Shown: positions 38,360-47,233, numbered from the stretch's first letter. The stretch is 64,000 bases of DNA from an uncultured Eubacteriales bacterium (GCA_902764875.1 CACWXP010000005.1:105053-169052); one strand, 5' to 3'. Notes: a model not told the origin generated them from the sequence alone. Translations and numbers: made by a program.

Positions 38360-39253
38360 ATGGGAAAAGCCAAACGCAACTTGGGTCCGTTGCTGATTGT
38401 CCTTGCCGGCTGTTTCTGGGGCAGCATGGGGATTTTTGTCAGAAAGCTTTCAGACTTTGGTTTCAGTTCTGTTCAGATCGTATCAATCCGCATCACCCTG
38501 GCAGCCCTGTTCTTCTGCATCCTGCTGTTCATCAAAGACCGATCCGGTTTCCGGATTGCGCTGCGGGATCTGCCGCTTTTTCTCGGTCTGGGCTTCGGGA
38601 GCATCCTGTTCTTCACAGTCTGCTATTTTACGGCAATCACGATGATGCCGCTTTCGACCGCTGCAATCCTGCTCTATACTTCCCCCATCTGGATTATGCT
38701 GATGTCCGTGTTGTTTTTCCGTGAGAATCTGAACGGAAGGAAACTGCTGGCATTGGCGCTTGCCTTTGCCGGCTGTGTTCTGGTCTCCGGCATTTCCGGA
38801 GAAGGGATGACGCTGACCGGCCTGCTGATCGGTCTCGGCTCCGGAATCGGATACGGCCTGTACAGCATTCTGGGGACGATTGCATTGCGAAAGTATTCTC
38901 CCTTTACGGTTACGACATATACCTTCCTGTTTGCGGCTGCCGGTTCCTGGATCATCTGCAAGCCGGGAGATATGGTCTCAAAGTTTACCGCTGCACCGAA
39001 CCCGATGTGGCTGCTTTTCTTCTGCTGCCTCACCGCACTGGTCACAGCGGTTATTCCGTTCCTGGCCTATACGATGGGTCTTCGCACCGTGGAGGCAAGT
39101 AAGGCCGGAATTATCGCCACCATCGAGCCGATGGTGGCGACACTGGTCGGAATTCTGGTTTTTTCCGAGCCTCTGACTTTCCTTTCCGGACTTGGAATCC
39201 TTCTGATTCTTTCCGCCGTGATTGTTTTGAATTGGAAAAGAAGGCAGATATAG
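38360..39253 (+). CDS. EamA/DMT family permease
   Basis: 297 residues from the ATG at 38360 (GGGGAGGGTTCACG upstream), chosen over an earlier in-frame start inside the lactate dehydrogenase end. Ten membrane helices in two EamA repeats: LIVLAGCFWGSMGIFVRKL at the first helix and GLGSGIGYGLYSILG at the start of the second half. DMT proteins export amino acids or metabolites or act as nucleotide-sugar-like carriers. It may be co-transcribed with the lactate dehydrogenase. Substrate unknown. Confidence 0.92.
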   Translation: MGKAKRNLGPLLIVLAGCFWGSMGIFVRKLSDFGFSSVQIVSIRITLAALFFCILLFIKDRSGFRIALRDLPLFLGLGFGSILFFTVCYFTAITMMPLSTAAILLYTSPIWIMLMSVLFFRENLNGRKLLALALAFAGCVLVSGISGEGMTLTGLLIGLGSGIGYGLYSILGTIALRKYSPFTVTTYTFLFAAAGSWIICKPGDMVSKFTAAPNPMWLLFFCCLTALVTAVIPFLAYTMGLRTVEASKAGIIATIEPMVATLVGILVFSEPLTFLSGLGILLILSAVIVLNWKRRQI

Positions 39254-39299
39254 TGCTTATTTTCTTTTCTCCAATATCCGGGACCATACTCCGCCCCTG

Positions 39300-40451
39300 T
39301 TATTTCCCAAACAGTTCCGCGGTTTGGGACATCCTGTCGGCAACCTTCACGCCAAAGGGACAGCGGCTTTCACATCCACGGCAACCCACACATTCACCCG
39401 CATGGTGCTGCAGAGAGAGATAGTGTTCTTTAAGAGAAACCGGGACTTCCGGCTGCATAACCGCAAGATCATACAGCTTATTCACCATGGCGATGTCGAT
39501 GTCCACAGGGCAGGGTTTGCAATGTCCGCAGTAAGTGCATTCTCCGCCGGCAAAGGTATGCTGCGGTGCGCCGGCAAGGACTGTGGCATAATCCTTTTCG
39601 CTGTCCGAAGCTGTTTCGTAGGCGACCGCTGCATCAACCTGCTCTGGCGTATCATAGCCGCAGAGAACCGAGGCCACGCCCGGCTTGGTCAGAGCGTAAT
39701 GGATGCATTGGACCGGCGTCAGTGCCACGCCAAAGGGTGAACGCTTCGCGTCAAAGAGACGGCCGCCTGCGAAAGGCTTCATACAGGTAATGCCAACACT
39801 CTGCTGTTCGCAGATCTTATACATCCGGATTCGTACAGGATCCACACCGTTCAGGCCATCCGCATAGGTGTCCGCAAAATAGTTTTCAATATTATCCGTC
39901 GGCGGCATCAGGTCGAAGGCAGGATTTACGCTGAACAGAATCATCTCTACCAGTCCACTTTCCGCCGCCTTGATGGCAATGGCCGGATTATGGGTGGATA
40001 ATCCGATATGCCGGATCTTTCCCTGCCTTTTTAGTTCCATGACATAGTCCAGATAAAGACCGGGCCGGGAAACAACCTCCCAGTCGCTTTCCAGATCGAC
40101 ATAGTGAATCATCCCCAGATCGATATAATCCGTTTTCAGCCGCGTCAGCAGATCCTCAAATGCGATCTGGCACTGTTCCACGTCCCTTGTCCGGGTATAC
40201 TGCCCGTTCTGATAGGTGGAACCGATATGACCCTGAACATACCATCCGGCGCGATCCTCCGCAATGGCCTCTCCGATGATATCCCTGGATTTCGGATCAG
40301 GCATCCAACAGTCAACGATGTTGATTCCCTTGCTGTGGGCATATTTTATCAGAGCGATGGATTCGCTTTCCTCATGCCGCTCCAGCCATTCTCCGCCGAA
40401 GCCGATCTCGCTGACCCGCAGGCCGGTTTTGCCAAGGCATCTGTATTTCAT
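39300..40451 (-). CDS. Aldo/keto reductase family protein with C-terminal 4Fe-4S domain, degenerate active-site tetrad
   Basis: 383 residues from the ATG at 40449-40451 (GGAGG upstream). N-terminal TIM barrel (MKYRCLGKTGLRVSEIGFGGEWL, LGMIHYVDLE), then two cysteine motifs CTYCGHCKPCPVDID and CVGCRGCESRCPFGV typical of 4Fe-4S ferredoxin-like clusters. In classic AKRs the tetrad is Asp-Tyr-Lys-His. Here the Asp (VDCWM) and His (MIHYVD) are seen, but the segment where Tyr should lie reads DCWMPDPKSRD and where Lys should lie reads YVQGHIG. Chemistry may therefore differ from NADPH hydride transfer. It is followed upstream by a second AKR, 19 bases apart. Confidence 0.85.
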   Translation of the reverse strand: MKYRCLGKTGLRVSEIGFGGEWLERHEESESIALIKYAHSKGINIVDCWMPDPKSRDIIGEAIAEDRAGWYVQGHIGSTYQNGQYTRTRDVEQCQIAFEDLLTRLKTDYIDLGMIHYVDLESDWEVVSRPGLYLDYVMELKRQGKIRHIGLSTHNPAIAIKAAESGLVEMILFSVNPAFDLMPPTDNIENYFADTYADGLNGVDPVRIRMYKICEQQSVGITCMKPFAGGRLFDAKRSPFGVALTPVQCIHYALTKPGVASVLCGYDTPEQVDAAVAYETASDSEKDYATVLAGAPQHTFAGGECTYCGHCKPCPVDIDIAMVNKLYDLAVMQPEVPVSLKEHYLSLQHHAGECVGCRGCESRCPFGVKVADRMSQTAELFGK

Positions 40452-40470
40452 CTTCAACCTCCGCGATATA

Positions 40471-41598
40471 TCAATGATCAAAATGTGCCGAAACCTTCTT
40501 CATCAGGTCGATAATCGGCAGATGCTGGGGGCATACGCCTTCGCACTGGCCGCAGGCGATACAGTCCGCCGCTTTCCCGAAACTTTCCGCCAGATTGCTG
40601 TAATTGGAAAAATTGACGGTCCAGCCTTTCTGTGCCAGATCCTCACGCATATCTTCGTTGTACAGGGAGAAATATTTCGGGATCGGGATATTCATCGGGC
40701 AACCCTCCGTGCAATAGGAGCATCCGGTGCACGGTACGGCAATCTGTGCGTTGATGATCTCCGCAACCCGGTGTGTCAGCTGAATCTCTTCATCAGTCAG
40801 CGGTTTAAAGTTTTCCATGAAGCCGGTGTTGTCCTTCACCTGCTCCAGGGTGGTCATGCCGGAGAGAACCATCATCACATTGGGCTGACTGGCGGCAAAG
40901 CGGATCGCCCAGGAGGGAACCGAAAGTTCCGGCTCCGCGTTCTTCAGCAGTTTTTCCGCTTCAGCAGGCACGTTGGCCAGGGTTCCTCCTTTGACCGGTT
41001 CCATGACGATAATCGGCTTATGGTGTTTACAGGCCGTTTCATAGACCGCCCGGGACTGCACCCATTCGCTTTCCCAGTCCAGATAGTTGATCTGAAGCTG
41101 GACAAACTCCATTTCCGGATACTTGGTCAGAATTGTATCCAGCAGCTCCGGCGTGTCATGGAAGGAGAAGCCGGCGTGCTTCACCAGTCCCTGCTCTTTC
41201 TTCTCCAGCAACCAGTTGAAGCAGTCGTACTTCTCATATTTCGGCCAACTGCCAGCTTCAATGCCGTGGATCAGGTAATAATCAAAGTATCCGGCGCCGG
41301 TCTGTTCCAGTTGTTCGTTGAACACCTTATCCCGCTCCTCCAGGGAGTTGAAGAAAGCGTTATGCAGTTTTGTTGCCAGCGTAAAGCTGTCCCGGGGATA
41401 CCGGTCCACCAGCGCTTCCTTGGCCGCGCGCTGGCTGGCAAACCCGTTGTACATAATCGCTGTGTCAAAGTAGGTGAAGCCTTTGCTCATAAAAAGGTCC
41501 ACCATCTGTTTGAGCTGTTCGATATCCACGCTGGCAGCGTTCTTCGGGTCCAGGGTGGGCAGTCTCATCAGGCCGAATCCGAGTTTCTTTGGTTCCAT
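40471..41598 (-). CDS. Aldo/keto reductase with C-terminal 4Fe-4S domain
   Basis: 375 residues. This copy keeps the AKR tetrad: Asp and Tyr in YFDTAIMYNGFASQ, Lys in LATKLHN and His in YLIHGI. C-terminal cluster motifs are CTGCSYCTEGCPMNIPIP and CIACGQCEGVCPQHLPI. Such fused proteins in clostridia probably pass electrons between the cluster and a substrate or a sugar derivative. It is 19 bases upstream of the degenerate AKR, so the two are probably co-expressed and may interact. Confidence 0.9.
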   Translation of the reverse strand: MEPKKLGFGLMRLPTLDPKNAASVDIEQLKQMVDLFMSKGFTYFDTAIMYNGFASQRAAKEALVDRYPRDSFTLATKLHNAFFNSLEERDKVFNEQLEQTGAGYFDYYLIHGIEAGSWPKYEKYDCFNWLLEKKEQGLVKHAGFSFHDTPELLDTILTKYPEMEFVQLQINYLDWESEWVQSRAVYETACKHHKPIIVMEPVKGGTLANVPAEAEKLLKNAEPELSVPSWAIRFAASQPNVMMVLSGMTTLEQVKDNTGFMENFKPLTDEEIQLTHRVAEIINAQIAVPCTGCSYCTEGCPMNIPIPKYFSLYNEDMREDLAQKGWTVNFSNYSNLAESFGKAADCIACGQCEGVCPQHLPIIDLMKKVSAHFDH

Positions 41599-41760
41599 CC
41601 TGTTTTCCTCGCTTTCCGATATTTATTTTCGTCTTTTCTGATATTAATATTTCGCCGGAACTGCCGTCTTTTCCTTTGTTCATACCCCAATCCCGGAAAT
41701 CCATATATGCACAGAGCTGATGGTATTTACAATCTGCCGGTGTCACCGGCGGAAATTTGA

Positions 41761-41789
41761 TTGCCAGAAGACTCTTTCCGCTATACAAT
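41761..41789 (+). promoter_or_regulatory. Sigma-A-like promoter of the esterase gene
   Basis: TTGCCA (41761-41766) and TACAAT (41784-41789) are separated by 17 bases, 35 bases before the ATG at 41825. The divergent iron-sulfur AKR operon starts 226 bases away. Confidence 0.65.
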
Positions 41790-41824
41790 AAGGCAATCAG
41801 GAAAGAAAGGCGGATGCATGACAT

Positions 41825-42604
41825 ATGCGCCACGAGGTCATAACCCTGCCGGAAACAGGGGTGGAACTGGAAACCTATCTGACGGACAATCGGGCTGTTG
41901 AACCGGAAAGAAGAAGGCCTCTCGTGCTGATTTTTCCCGGCGGAGCCTATGCCTACAGAAGCGACCGGGAAGCCGAACCCGTAGCTTTGAGACTTCTTTC
42001 TCTTGGCATTCAGTCGGTCGTGGTGCGCTATTCCGTGGCGCCGGCGCGTTATCCGAAGGCGCTGAAGGAAGCGGCTGAAGCCGTATCCTACGCGCGCGCT
42101 CACGCGGAAGAATGGCTCTGCGACCCTCACAGAATCGCGGTGCTCGGCTTTTCAGCCGGAGGACACGCGGCGGCTCATATCGCCCTGAAATGGCATACCC
42201 AGCCGCAGCAAAAAGACTGCCGGCCGGACGCCATGATCCTGGCTTATCCGGTAATCACCTCCGGACAATATGCCCATCAGGGCTCCATTCAGAATCTTCT
42301 GGGCCCGGACTGTGAAAAGTTGAAGTCGGAAGTGTCCCTCGAGAACTTCGTAACCGACGAGACCCCTCCCGCGTTCCTTTGGCATACGAGGGAAGATTCG
42401 TCGGTTCCCCCGGAAAACACGCTCCTGCTGGCCACCGGGCTTTGCCGTCACGGAATCCCTTTTGAGCTTCATATCTGGCAGCACGGCGAGCATGGGCTGT
42501 CCCTCTCCAATGATCAGGTTTATCCCCCGGACAGCCCGAACATTCATCCGGAATGTCAGGAATGGATTGAGATGGCCGCCCGCTGGCTGTTGTCAATTAC
42601 CTGA
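41825..42604 (+). CDS. Alpha/beta hydrolase, acetyl-esterase-like
   Basis: 259 residues, no signal peptide. The oxyanion-hole region is IFPGGAYAYRSDREA (bodyguard of the HGGG group), the nucleophile serine lies in GFSAGGHAAAHIA and the closing histidine in QHGEHGLSL. This fits BD-FAE/acetyl-xylan-esterase-type hydrolases that remove acetyl or feruloyl groups from xylo-oligosaccharides. It converges with the GH28-like gene and their ends overlap by 8 bases. Confidence 0.85.
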   Translation: MRHEVITLPETGVELETYLTDNRAVEPERRRPLVLIFPGGAYAYRSDREAEPVALRLLSLGIQSVVVRYSVAPARYPKALKEAAEAVSYARAHAEEWLCDPHRIAVLGFSAGGHAAAHIALKWHTQPQQKDCRPDAMILAYPVITSGQYAHQGSIQNLLGPDCEKLKSEVSLENFVTDETPPAFLWHTREDSSVPPENTLLLATGLCRHGIPFELHIWQHGEHGLSLSNDQVYPPDSPNIHPECQEWIEMAARWLLSIT

Positions 42605-45248
42605 AATTCCCGGATCCATTTCTGATCAGCTGCTTTTCCGCACGGAATCCGTCATCCACCGTGACCTCGATGCTGCTGCCCTTTGGCATTGTACCCGGCA
42701 GTTCGATGCTGTACGCGTGCCCGTCCTCCCCCGGCAGTGGAATCAGGTCCAGCGGGATACTCCCCCCATCCCCTTTCAGCTCCGCAGAAACAGAAAGAGG
42801 AACCGGCTGTGGGGCGACGAAGGCGTCGTACTGAATAATTTCGCCGGAATCGGGATTCGCCTTCTGCGTCTGCGGATCCCCGGCAGGATCCCTGACCAAA
42901 AGCCGAAGCTTTCCGGCTTCTTCCCACCGCCAGATCACATAAGGCCGGTATACGCTTCGGGGAAGCGGAACCTGCTCCGTCTTTTCCGCGTAACGGTATC
43001 CGTTCTCCGGGATCGGCACTGTCAGCCAGGGATACAGCGAGTCCGAAGGCGTCCCCGGTGCCGGTGCGTGAACAATCTTTTCCCGGATCTGCACCGTTCC
43101 GTCTGTCCGCAGTCCTTCCACTTTCTCCTCGTGATAGGGGTATTCCGGCACCATCTCACAGCCGGAGGGCCGGCGCCACGCGCTGCGAACCGTTGTCACA
43201 TGACCGTCGCATCGCAAACCGGTCAGTTCCGCGTCCCGGATGTCGTCCAGCACAACGGCATCCCGTTCATCCGGCGCCTGCGTCGAAAACGTCACGTCCT
43301 TCAGCCGCAGACCTTCCGCGTGCCGGGCATATAATCCATACGCAGGCAAAATGCCGTAGTTGGACGGTTCCGGATAAACCTCCGCCAGTTCCGGCACATT
43401 GTAGGGATCTGAAACCCATTGGCGGCTCTTCGGATCCCAGTCTGTCCGGGGAAGCAGCCCTTCATTCTTGGCGAAAAATGTATTGACCAGCCAGGGCAGG
43501 ATCTGCAAATCTTTCGGCGCCCCGAACTGTGAAAAACCCCAGACCGTATTCAGCTGACGCTGCTCCTCTGCCATCTTCCGGGTCATTCCACCCCGGTATT
43601 CCACGTCAATGTTTTCCAGCGTAACATTCCGAACAGGGCTGTCCGTCAGTCCCTGGATCAGAATCGGGTATCTGGGATCCGCGTCCCGCACCTGCAGGTT
43701 CCGGATCGTGATATTCCAGGCCCTCGCCACGGTGTTGCCGAGAGCCGCCCCATAGGCATTGGCAACCAGCGGCAGTTCCCTTTCCAAAAGGGGACGCTGC
43801 TCATCCCGGACGTAGGTTCCCTTCTCCGAATCCCACCTTTTTGCGTAGTATTGCGTCTTTCCGTCTTCAATAACCGCGTCAAAGTTGGCGAGATTGATGC
43901 CGCAGGGTTCTTTCTCCCGGGGGATAGTAAATTCGCTGGCGCCGTCCACGCTGACTTTCCGGTCCCTCCGGACCGCCGGCAGATACCCCGCCGCCGGATA
44001 CGCGGGCCATTCCTTTCCGCAGGGAAGAATCCATTCCCGGTGATCCAGCCGCACCTGCGGTCCCTGTGCTTCCCATTCCTCGCCGGGATTCACCGGATCG
44101 CTCCGAACGGTTCCCAGAGTATCCGCACTGCTGTTTCCCGTAACGGGAAACCGGTTCCGGATCCCCAGCCGGATGAATATTGGAGAGGAACTGACCTCCC
44201 TCATCCGGCAGTCTTCAATCAGGATGTCATGCATGTCCGCGGTGTCACAGGATTCCAGACAGATCCCCCGGGAACGGATAAATTCCACTCTTCTCACAGT
44301 GACATGATCACACCCACAGCTGGCCTCCGTGCCGAATTTCACCCGTCCGCAGGGCTTGCAGCGATCCGTGGCGGCCAGCTTGTCCCGGGTATACTGTCCG
44401 GCATAAACGCTGCCTGCATCAAAGCCCATGACCTTGCAGTCTTCCACCAGAATGTTCCGCACCGGCATGAACTTCTTCGCCCCGAAGGAAGCCTTCAGGC
44501 AGATGGCGTCGTCGTTCAGGGAATTGAATACGGAGTTCCGTAGCGTGACATCCTGGCTTCCGTCCAGATCCAGCGCGTCCCGCGCCGTATCCACCAACAG
44601 ACGATCCATCCAGATATCCCTGCAGCCGCTCAGAATCAGCGCAAAATGTCCGCCGATCAGAAAGGTAAAGTCCGTCAGCACGATGCCTTCGCAGCTGTCC
44701 AGCGCAATGCCCTTATTGCCGAACCAGCTGCCGTCATGCCCCTTCTCCGATCTTTTTGCCGGGAAAGCCGGATCCCACCGGTTCAGGATGTATTCCAGCG
44801 GTTCGCCTTTTTGGCGGGTATGATAATTGCTTCCGTCCAACACTCCGCTGCCCGTAATCGCGATCCTGTGCAATTCTCTGCCATAGATGAAACTGTTGGC
44901 CAGATAGCTGTGCCCGTGATCCTGAATGCCCGCGAAGAGGTTCACTTCCGGTTCGTCATAGTTGCCCCCCTCGACGCCCGGCCTGGCGGCGCGAAGCACA
45001 GCGCCTTTTTCCAGATGCAGCGTCACATCGCTTTGCATCCGAAGGGTGTATACCCCGTAGATGCCTTTCGGAATCAGAACGGTGCCTCCCCCGCATCCGG
45101 AAGCCCGGGCGATCAGGTCGTTGATCACCTGTGTGTTTTCCACGGGGCCGGTGGTTGCAGTGACCCCATAGTCTGTCACGCAAAAGATCCTTTTCCTATG
45201 ATCCGCCAGATGCTCCGGCCGGATTCCCGCTCCCTCGTTTGCTGTCAT
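42597..45248 (-). CDS. Glycoside hydrolase family 28-like (polygalacturonase/pectinase) large protein
   Basis: 883 residues from the ATG at 45246-45248 (GAGAG upstream, weaker than usual). No signal peptide, so intracellular unless exported another way. Residues about 25-400 form a parallel beta-helix starting FCVTDYGVTATTG, with GHFALILSGCRDIWMD, DALDLDGSQDV, LNDDAICLKASF and RVKFGTEA, matching the order of GH28 catalytic and substrate-binding motifs. Residues about 450-640 continue with helix-like repeats, and the last 240 residues look like a jelly-roll or fibronectin-type domain. It probably cleaves a pectic or rhamnogalacturonan fragment. Confidence 0.82.
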   Translation of the reverse strand: MTANEGAGIRPEHLADHRKRIFCVTDYGVTATTGPVENTQVINDLIARASGCGGGTVLIPKGIYGVYTLRMQSDVTLHLEKGAVLRAARPGVEGGNYDEPEVNLFAGIQDHGHSYLANSFIYGRELHRIAITGSGVLDGSNYHTRQKGEPLEYILNRWDPAFPAKRSEKGHDGSWFGNKGIALDSCEGIVLTDFTFLIGGHFALILSGCRDIWMDRLLVDTARDALDLDGSQDVTLRNSVFNSLNDDAICLKASFGAKKFMPVRNILVEDCKVMGFDAGSVYAGQYTRDKLAATDRCKPCGRVKFGTEASCGCDHVTVRRVEFIRSRGICLESCDTADMHDILIEDCRMREVSSSPIFIRLGIRNRFPVTGNSSADTLGTVRSDPVNPGEEWEAQGPQVRLDHREWILPCGKEWPAYPAAGYLPAVRRDRKVSVDGASEFTIPREKEPCGINLANFDAVIEDGKTQYYAKRWDSEKGTYVRDEQRPLLERELPLVANAYGAALGNTVARAWNITIRNLQVRDADPRYPILIQGLTDSPVRNVTLENIDVEYRGGMTRKMAEEQRQLNTVWGFSQFGAPKDLQILPWLVNTFFAKNEGLLPRTDWDPKSRQWVSDPYNVPELAEVYPEPSNYGILPAYGLYARHAEGLRLKDVTFSTQAPDERDAVVLDDIRDAELTGLRCDGHVTTVRSAWRRPSGCEMVPEYPYHEEKVEGLRTDGTVQIREKIVHAPAPGTPSDSLYPWLTVPIPENGYRYAEKTEQVPLPRSVYRPYVIWRWEEAGKLRLLVRDPAGDPQTQKANPDSGEIIQYDAFVAPQPVPLSVSAELKGDGGSIPLDLIPLPGEDGHAYSIELPGTMPKGSSIEVTVDDGFRAEKQLIRNGSGNFR

Positions 45249-45276
45249 GTTATCTTCTCTCAATCTGTTCAGATTC

Positions 45277-45393
45277 TCAGATCAGCCGGATCAGCGACGA
45301 ACAGAAGCAAAGGTCCGGCGGAATATCCGTGTGTCCCTGCAGTTTATGGCGATCATTCCAATCCGTCCAGCCGTGACGCATAATGTATGGCAT
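45277..45393 (-). pseudogene. Internally deleted copy of the histidine phosphatase gene
   Basis: The minus strand reads MPYIMRHGWTDWNDRHKLQG, then HTDIPPDLCFCSSLIRLI and stop. Compared with the phosphatase at 14514-15065 (MLYIMRHGRTDWNDRHKLQG, CYCSPLIR in the middle and KMIRLI at the end), it keeps the start, a piece of the middle and the last four residues. Two deletions, at repeated CCGCTG and CTGATCCGG stretches, would produce it from a full copy. The RHG motif remains but the catalytic core is gone. Confidence 0.85.
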
Positions 45394-45438
45394 GCTGCTT
45401 TCCCCGCTTTCATTCTCACATCAATACGCAAATAAACC

Positions 45439-45564
45439 GTTAATGCGCACGATAAAGTCATATCCCTTCATCCGGTTCGAATGAGTTGATCCTATCATGA
45501 TCAATGAAAAATGGCAAGTTAACGCGCACGATTTTGTCATTTTTGCAAAAATGTGTGCGTTAAC
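45439..45564. repeat. Direct repeat pair and palindrome upstream of the ECF sigma gene
   Basis: A 23-base element GTTAAYGCGCACGATWWWGTCAT occurs at 45439-45461 and 45518-45540 with 4 mismatches. A third, inverted partial copy (GTGTGCGTTAAC at 45553-45564) faces the second, and between them lies ATTTTTGCAAAAAT (45539-45552), itself a perfect palindrome. Small non-coding frames through here are not convincing. It looks like a multi-site operator or a mobile-element end. Confidence 0.65.
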
Positions 45565-45683
45565 TCTCGTTTTTCCCAAATCCCCTGCTGTATTATGATA
45601 TTTTTCGGACAGCCGCTTTCTTTCAGATGCTTTCTCTTCAGAAACTGAAAGGATAAAATAAAAACGAATGACAAAAAGTTTTT

Positions 45684-45710
45684 GGACACTTTGTCGCGCA
45701 GCCTCGTCTA
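45684..45710 (+). promoter_or_regulatory. Possible ECF-type promoter in front of the sigma gene
   Basis: GGACAC (45684-45689) after a T-run, and CGTCTA (45705-45710) 15 bases later, resemble the -35 and -10 of autoregulated ECF promoters. Weak, by analogy only. Confidence 0.4.
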
Positions 45711-45735
45711 ATGATTGACGAAAGGAGGGAGCACC

Positions 45736-46242
45736 GTGGCACAGGACCTGCGACGGGAATGGCTGGAAAACGCCGTTGCCCGGTGGGAGAAGCCGATCCT
45801 TCACCTATGCTATGCCTATCTGGGCGATACAGCCCTGGCGGAAGACGCAGTGCAGGAAACATTTTTCAAGGCCTGGAAACACTATGACCGATTCCGCGGC
45901 GAAGCAGAGGAAAAAACATGGCTGATGCGCATAGCCATGAATCATTGCAAGGATCAGCTGAAAAGTTCCTGGTTCCGGAATACGGACCGTTCTGTCTCAC
46001 CGGATACCCTGCCGGAAAGTGCGGTTCCCTTTGAGGAGCACGACGACACCGTTACGCGTGCGGTGATGTCGCTGCCGCCGAAGCTGAAGGAAGTCACACT
46101 GCTGCGCTGGTACCAGGGAATGTCCCTGGAAGAAATCACAAAAGTGCTGCGGGTCCCCCGATCCACCGTCAATTACAGATTGAAAAAGGCGAGAATCATG
46201 CTGAAAGGCGAATTGGAGGAATGGTTCAATGATGAAGAATAA
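45736..46242 (+). CDS. ECF-type RNA polymerase sigma factor
   Basis: 168 residues from the GTG at 45736, selected for AAAGGAGGGAGCACC directly upstream. Region 2 is LHLCYAYLGDTALAEDAVQETFFKAWKHYDRF with the DAVQETF core-binding/melting pattern. Region 4 is LPPKLKEVTLLRWYQGMSLEEIT, then VLRVPRSTVNYRLKKARIML. Its stop overlaps the next gene by 14 bases, and that gene encodes a membrane protein likely to be its regulator. It belongs to the short ECF group used for envelope or stress responses. Confidence 0.92.
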   Translation: MAQDLRREWLENAVARWEKPILHLCYAYLGDTALAEDAVQETFFKAWKHYDRFRGEAEEKTWLMRIAMNHCKDQLKSSWFRNTDRSVSPDTLPESAVPFEEHDDTVTRAVMSLPPKLKEVTLLRWYQGMSLEEITKVLRVPRSTVNYRLKKARIMLKGELEEWFNDEE

Positions 46243-47209
46243 GGAGACGCTCCAGACCATGATGGACCGGCGGCTTTCCTTCCTGGATGAGCTTCCGTCC
46301 TGCCGTGCTGCCCTGATGCATCGAATCGCTCAGGAGGAGGCACCTGTAATGAAAAAGAAAATGTCGTTCGGGCTGGTTTTGGCCCTGGTTCTTGTTTCCC
46401 TTTCCGTGATTGCCCTTGCTGCCGGCCTGCTGTTATCCCCGACGGTTTCTGCCGCCCGGCTTGCCGATCAGACGCTGGAAAAGGAATACGGTATCACTTT
46501 TGAAATGCAGACATTCTTCGGGCGGCAGGAAGAAGAACTGCCGGATGGAACCATACGGGTCACCTATGCAGGCGCCGGAGAGCTGGAAACACCCCTCGGT
46601 GTGTATACCGTGGACGTAAAGGACAATCGGGCCAAAGCTTCCTGGAGCCATGACGGGAAAGGTACCGCGGGCGGATATGACTCCGAAGCCTGGAATAAAG
46701 TGCAGCTGGAGCAGATGCTTGCCGACAGCCGGGATCCGCAAAGCAAGAAAATGTATATGGATAAAGCGGAAGAGCTCCACGCAAAAGCGCATCCTGTCGA
46801 AGCAGACGACAAAACATCCGAGCCGCAGGAAGATTTCGAATCGTATTACGCCCGGCGTGAGGAAGAGAAATCCGGCGCCCTGAATGCCCGGAAGCTTTCC
46901 GAAGAAGAGATGATCGCCGTCGGCCGGGAGTTCATCATCACCAATTTTGAATTAAGCGATCAGGAAGCTGCCCGTCTGGAGCTCTACACAAACTCCTTCG
47001 AAGCAGGTGAAAACACCTGGTATGAAACTGTGAACGGCAAGCCCTGCTTCCTGGTTGAATACCTGCTGGATGAAGAATCCTATGCCAATCAGCCGATACA
47101 CAGCGAAACCGAGGAAAGACATAACAGTTATTACAAAATCTATGTCAACGTGGAAACCGGTGTGATTGAGCAGTACGAATGCAATTCAGGTCTGGGCGGC
47201 ATTGGCTGA
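46229..47209 (+). CDS. Membrane protein, probable anti-sigma partner of the ECF factor
   Basis: 326 residues. About 40 N-terminal cytoplasmic residues (MMKNKETLQTMMDRRLSFLDELPSC) precede one membrane helix near residues 46-70, followed by a large extracytoplasmic domain with charged stretches and repeated YY/EE-rich segments (for example ESYYARREEEK). This is the usual layout of ECF anti-sigma proteins, although no zinc-binding ZAS motif was seen. Translational overlap with the sigma gene supports the pairing. A terminator follows. Confidence 0.72.
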   Translation: MMKNKETLQTMMDRRLSFLDELPSCRAALMHRIAQEEAPVMKKKMSFGLVLALVLVSLSVIALAAGLLLSPTVSAARLADQTLEKEYGITFEMQTFFGRQEEELPDGTIRVTYAGAGELETPLGVYTVDVKDNRAKASWSHDGKGTAGGYDSEAWNKVQLEQMLADSRDPQSKKMYMDKAEELHAKAHPVEADDKTSEPQEDFESYYARREEEKSGALNARKLSEEEMIAVGREFIITNFELSDQEAARLELYTNSFEAGENTWYETVNGKPCFLVEYLLDEESYANQPIHSETEERHNSYYKIYVNVETGVIEQYECNSGLGGIG

Positions 47210-47233
47210 CCGGAACTCTCCAATCGTTCTCAA

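Noticed and set aside
45421-45804. 127-codon minus-strand frame through the repeat/palindrome region
   Set aside because: It runs against the start of the ECF gene and contains no domain. Its regular features are explained by the DNA repeats.
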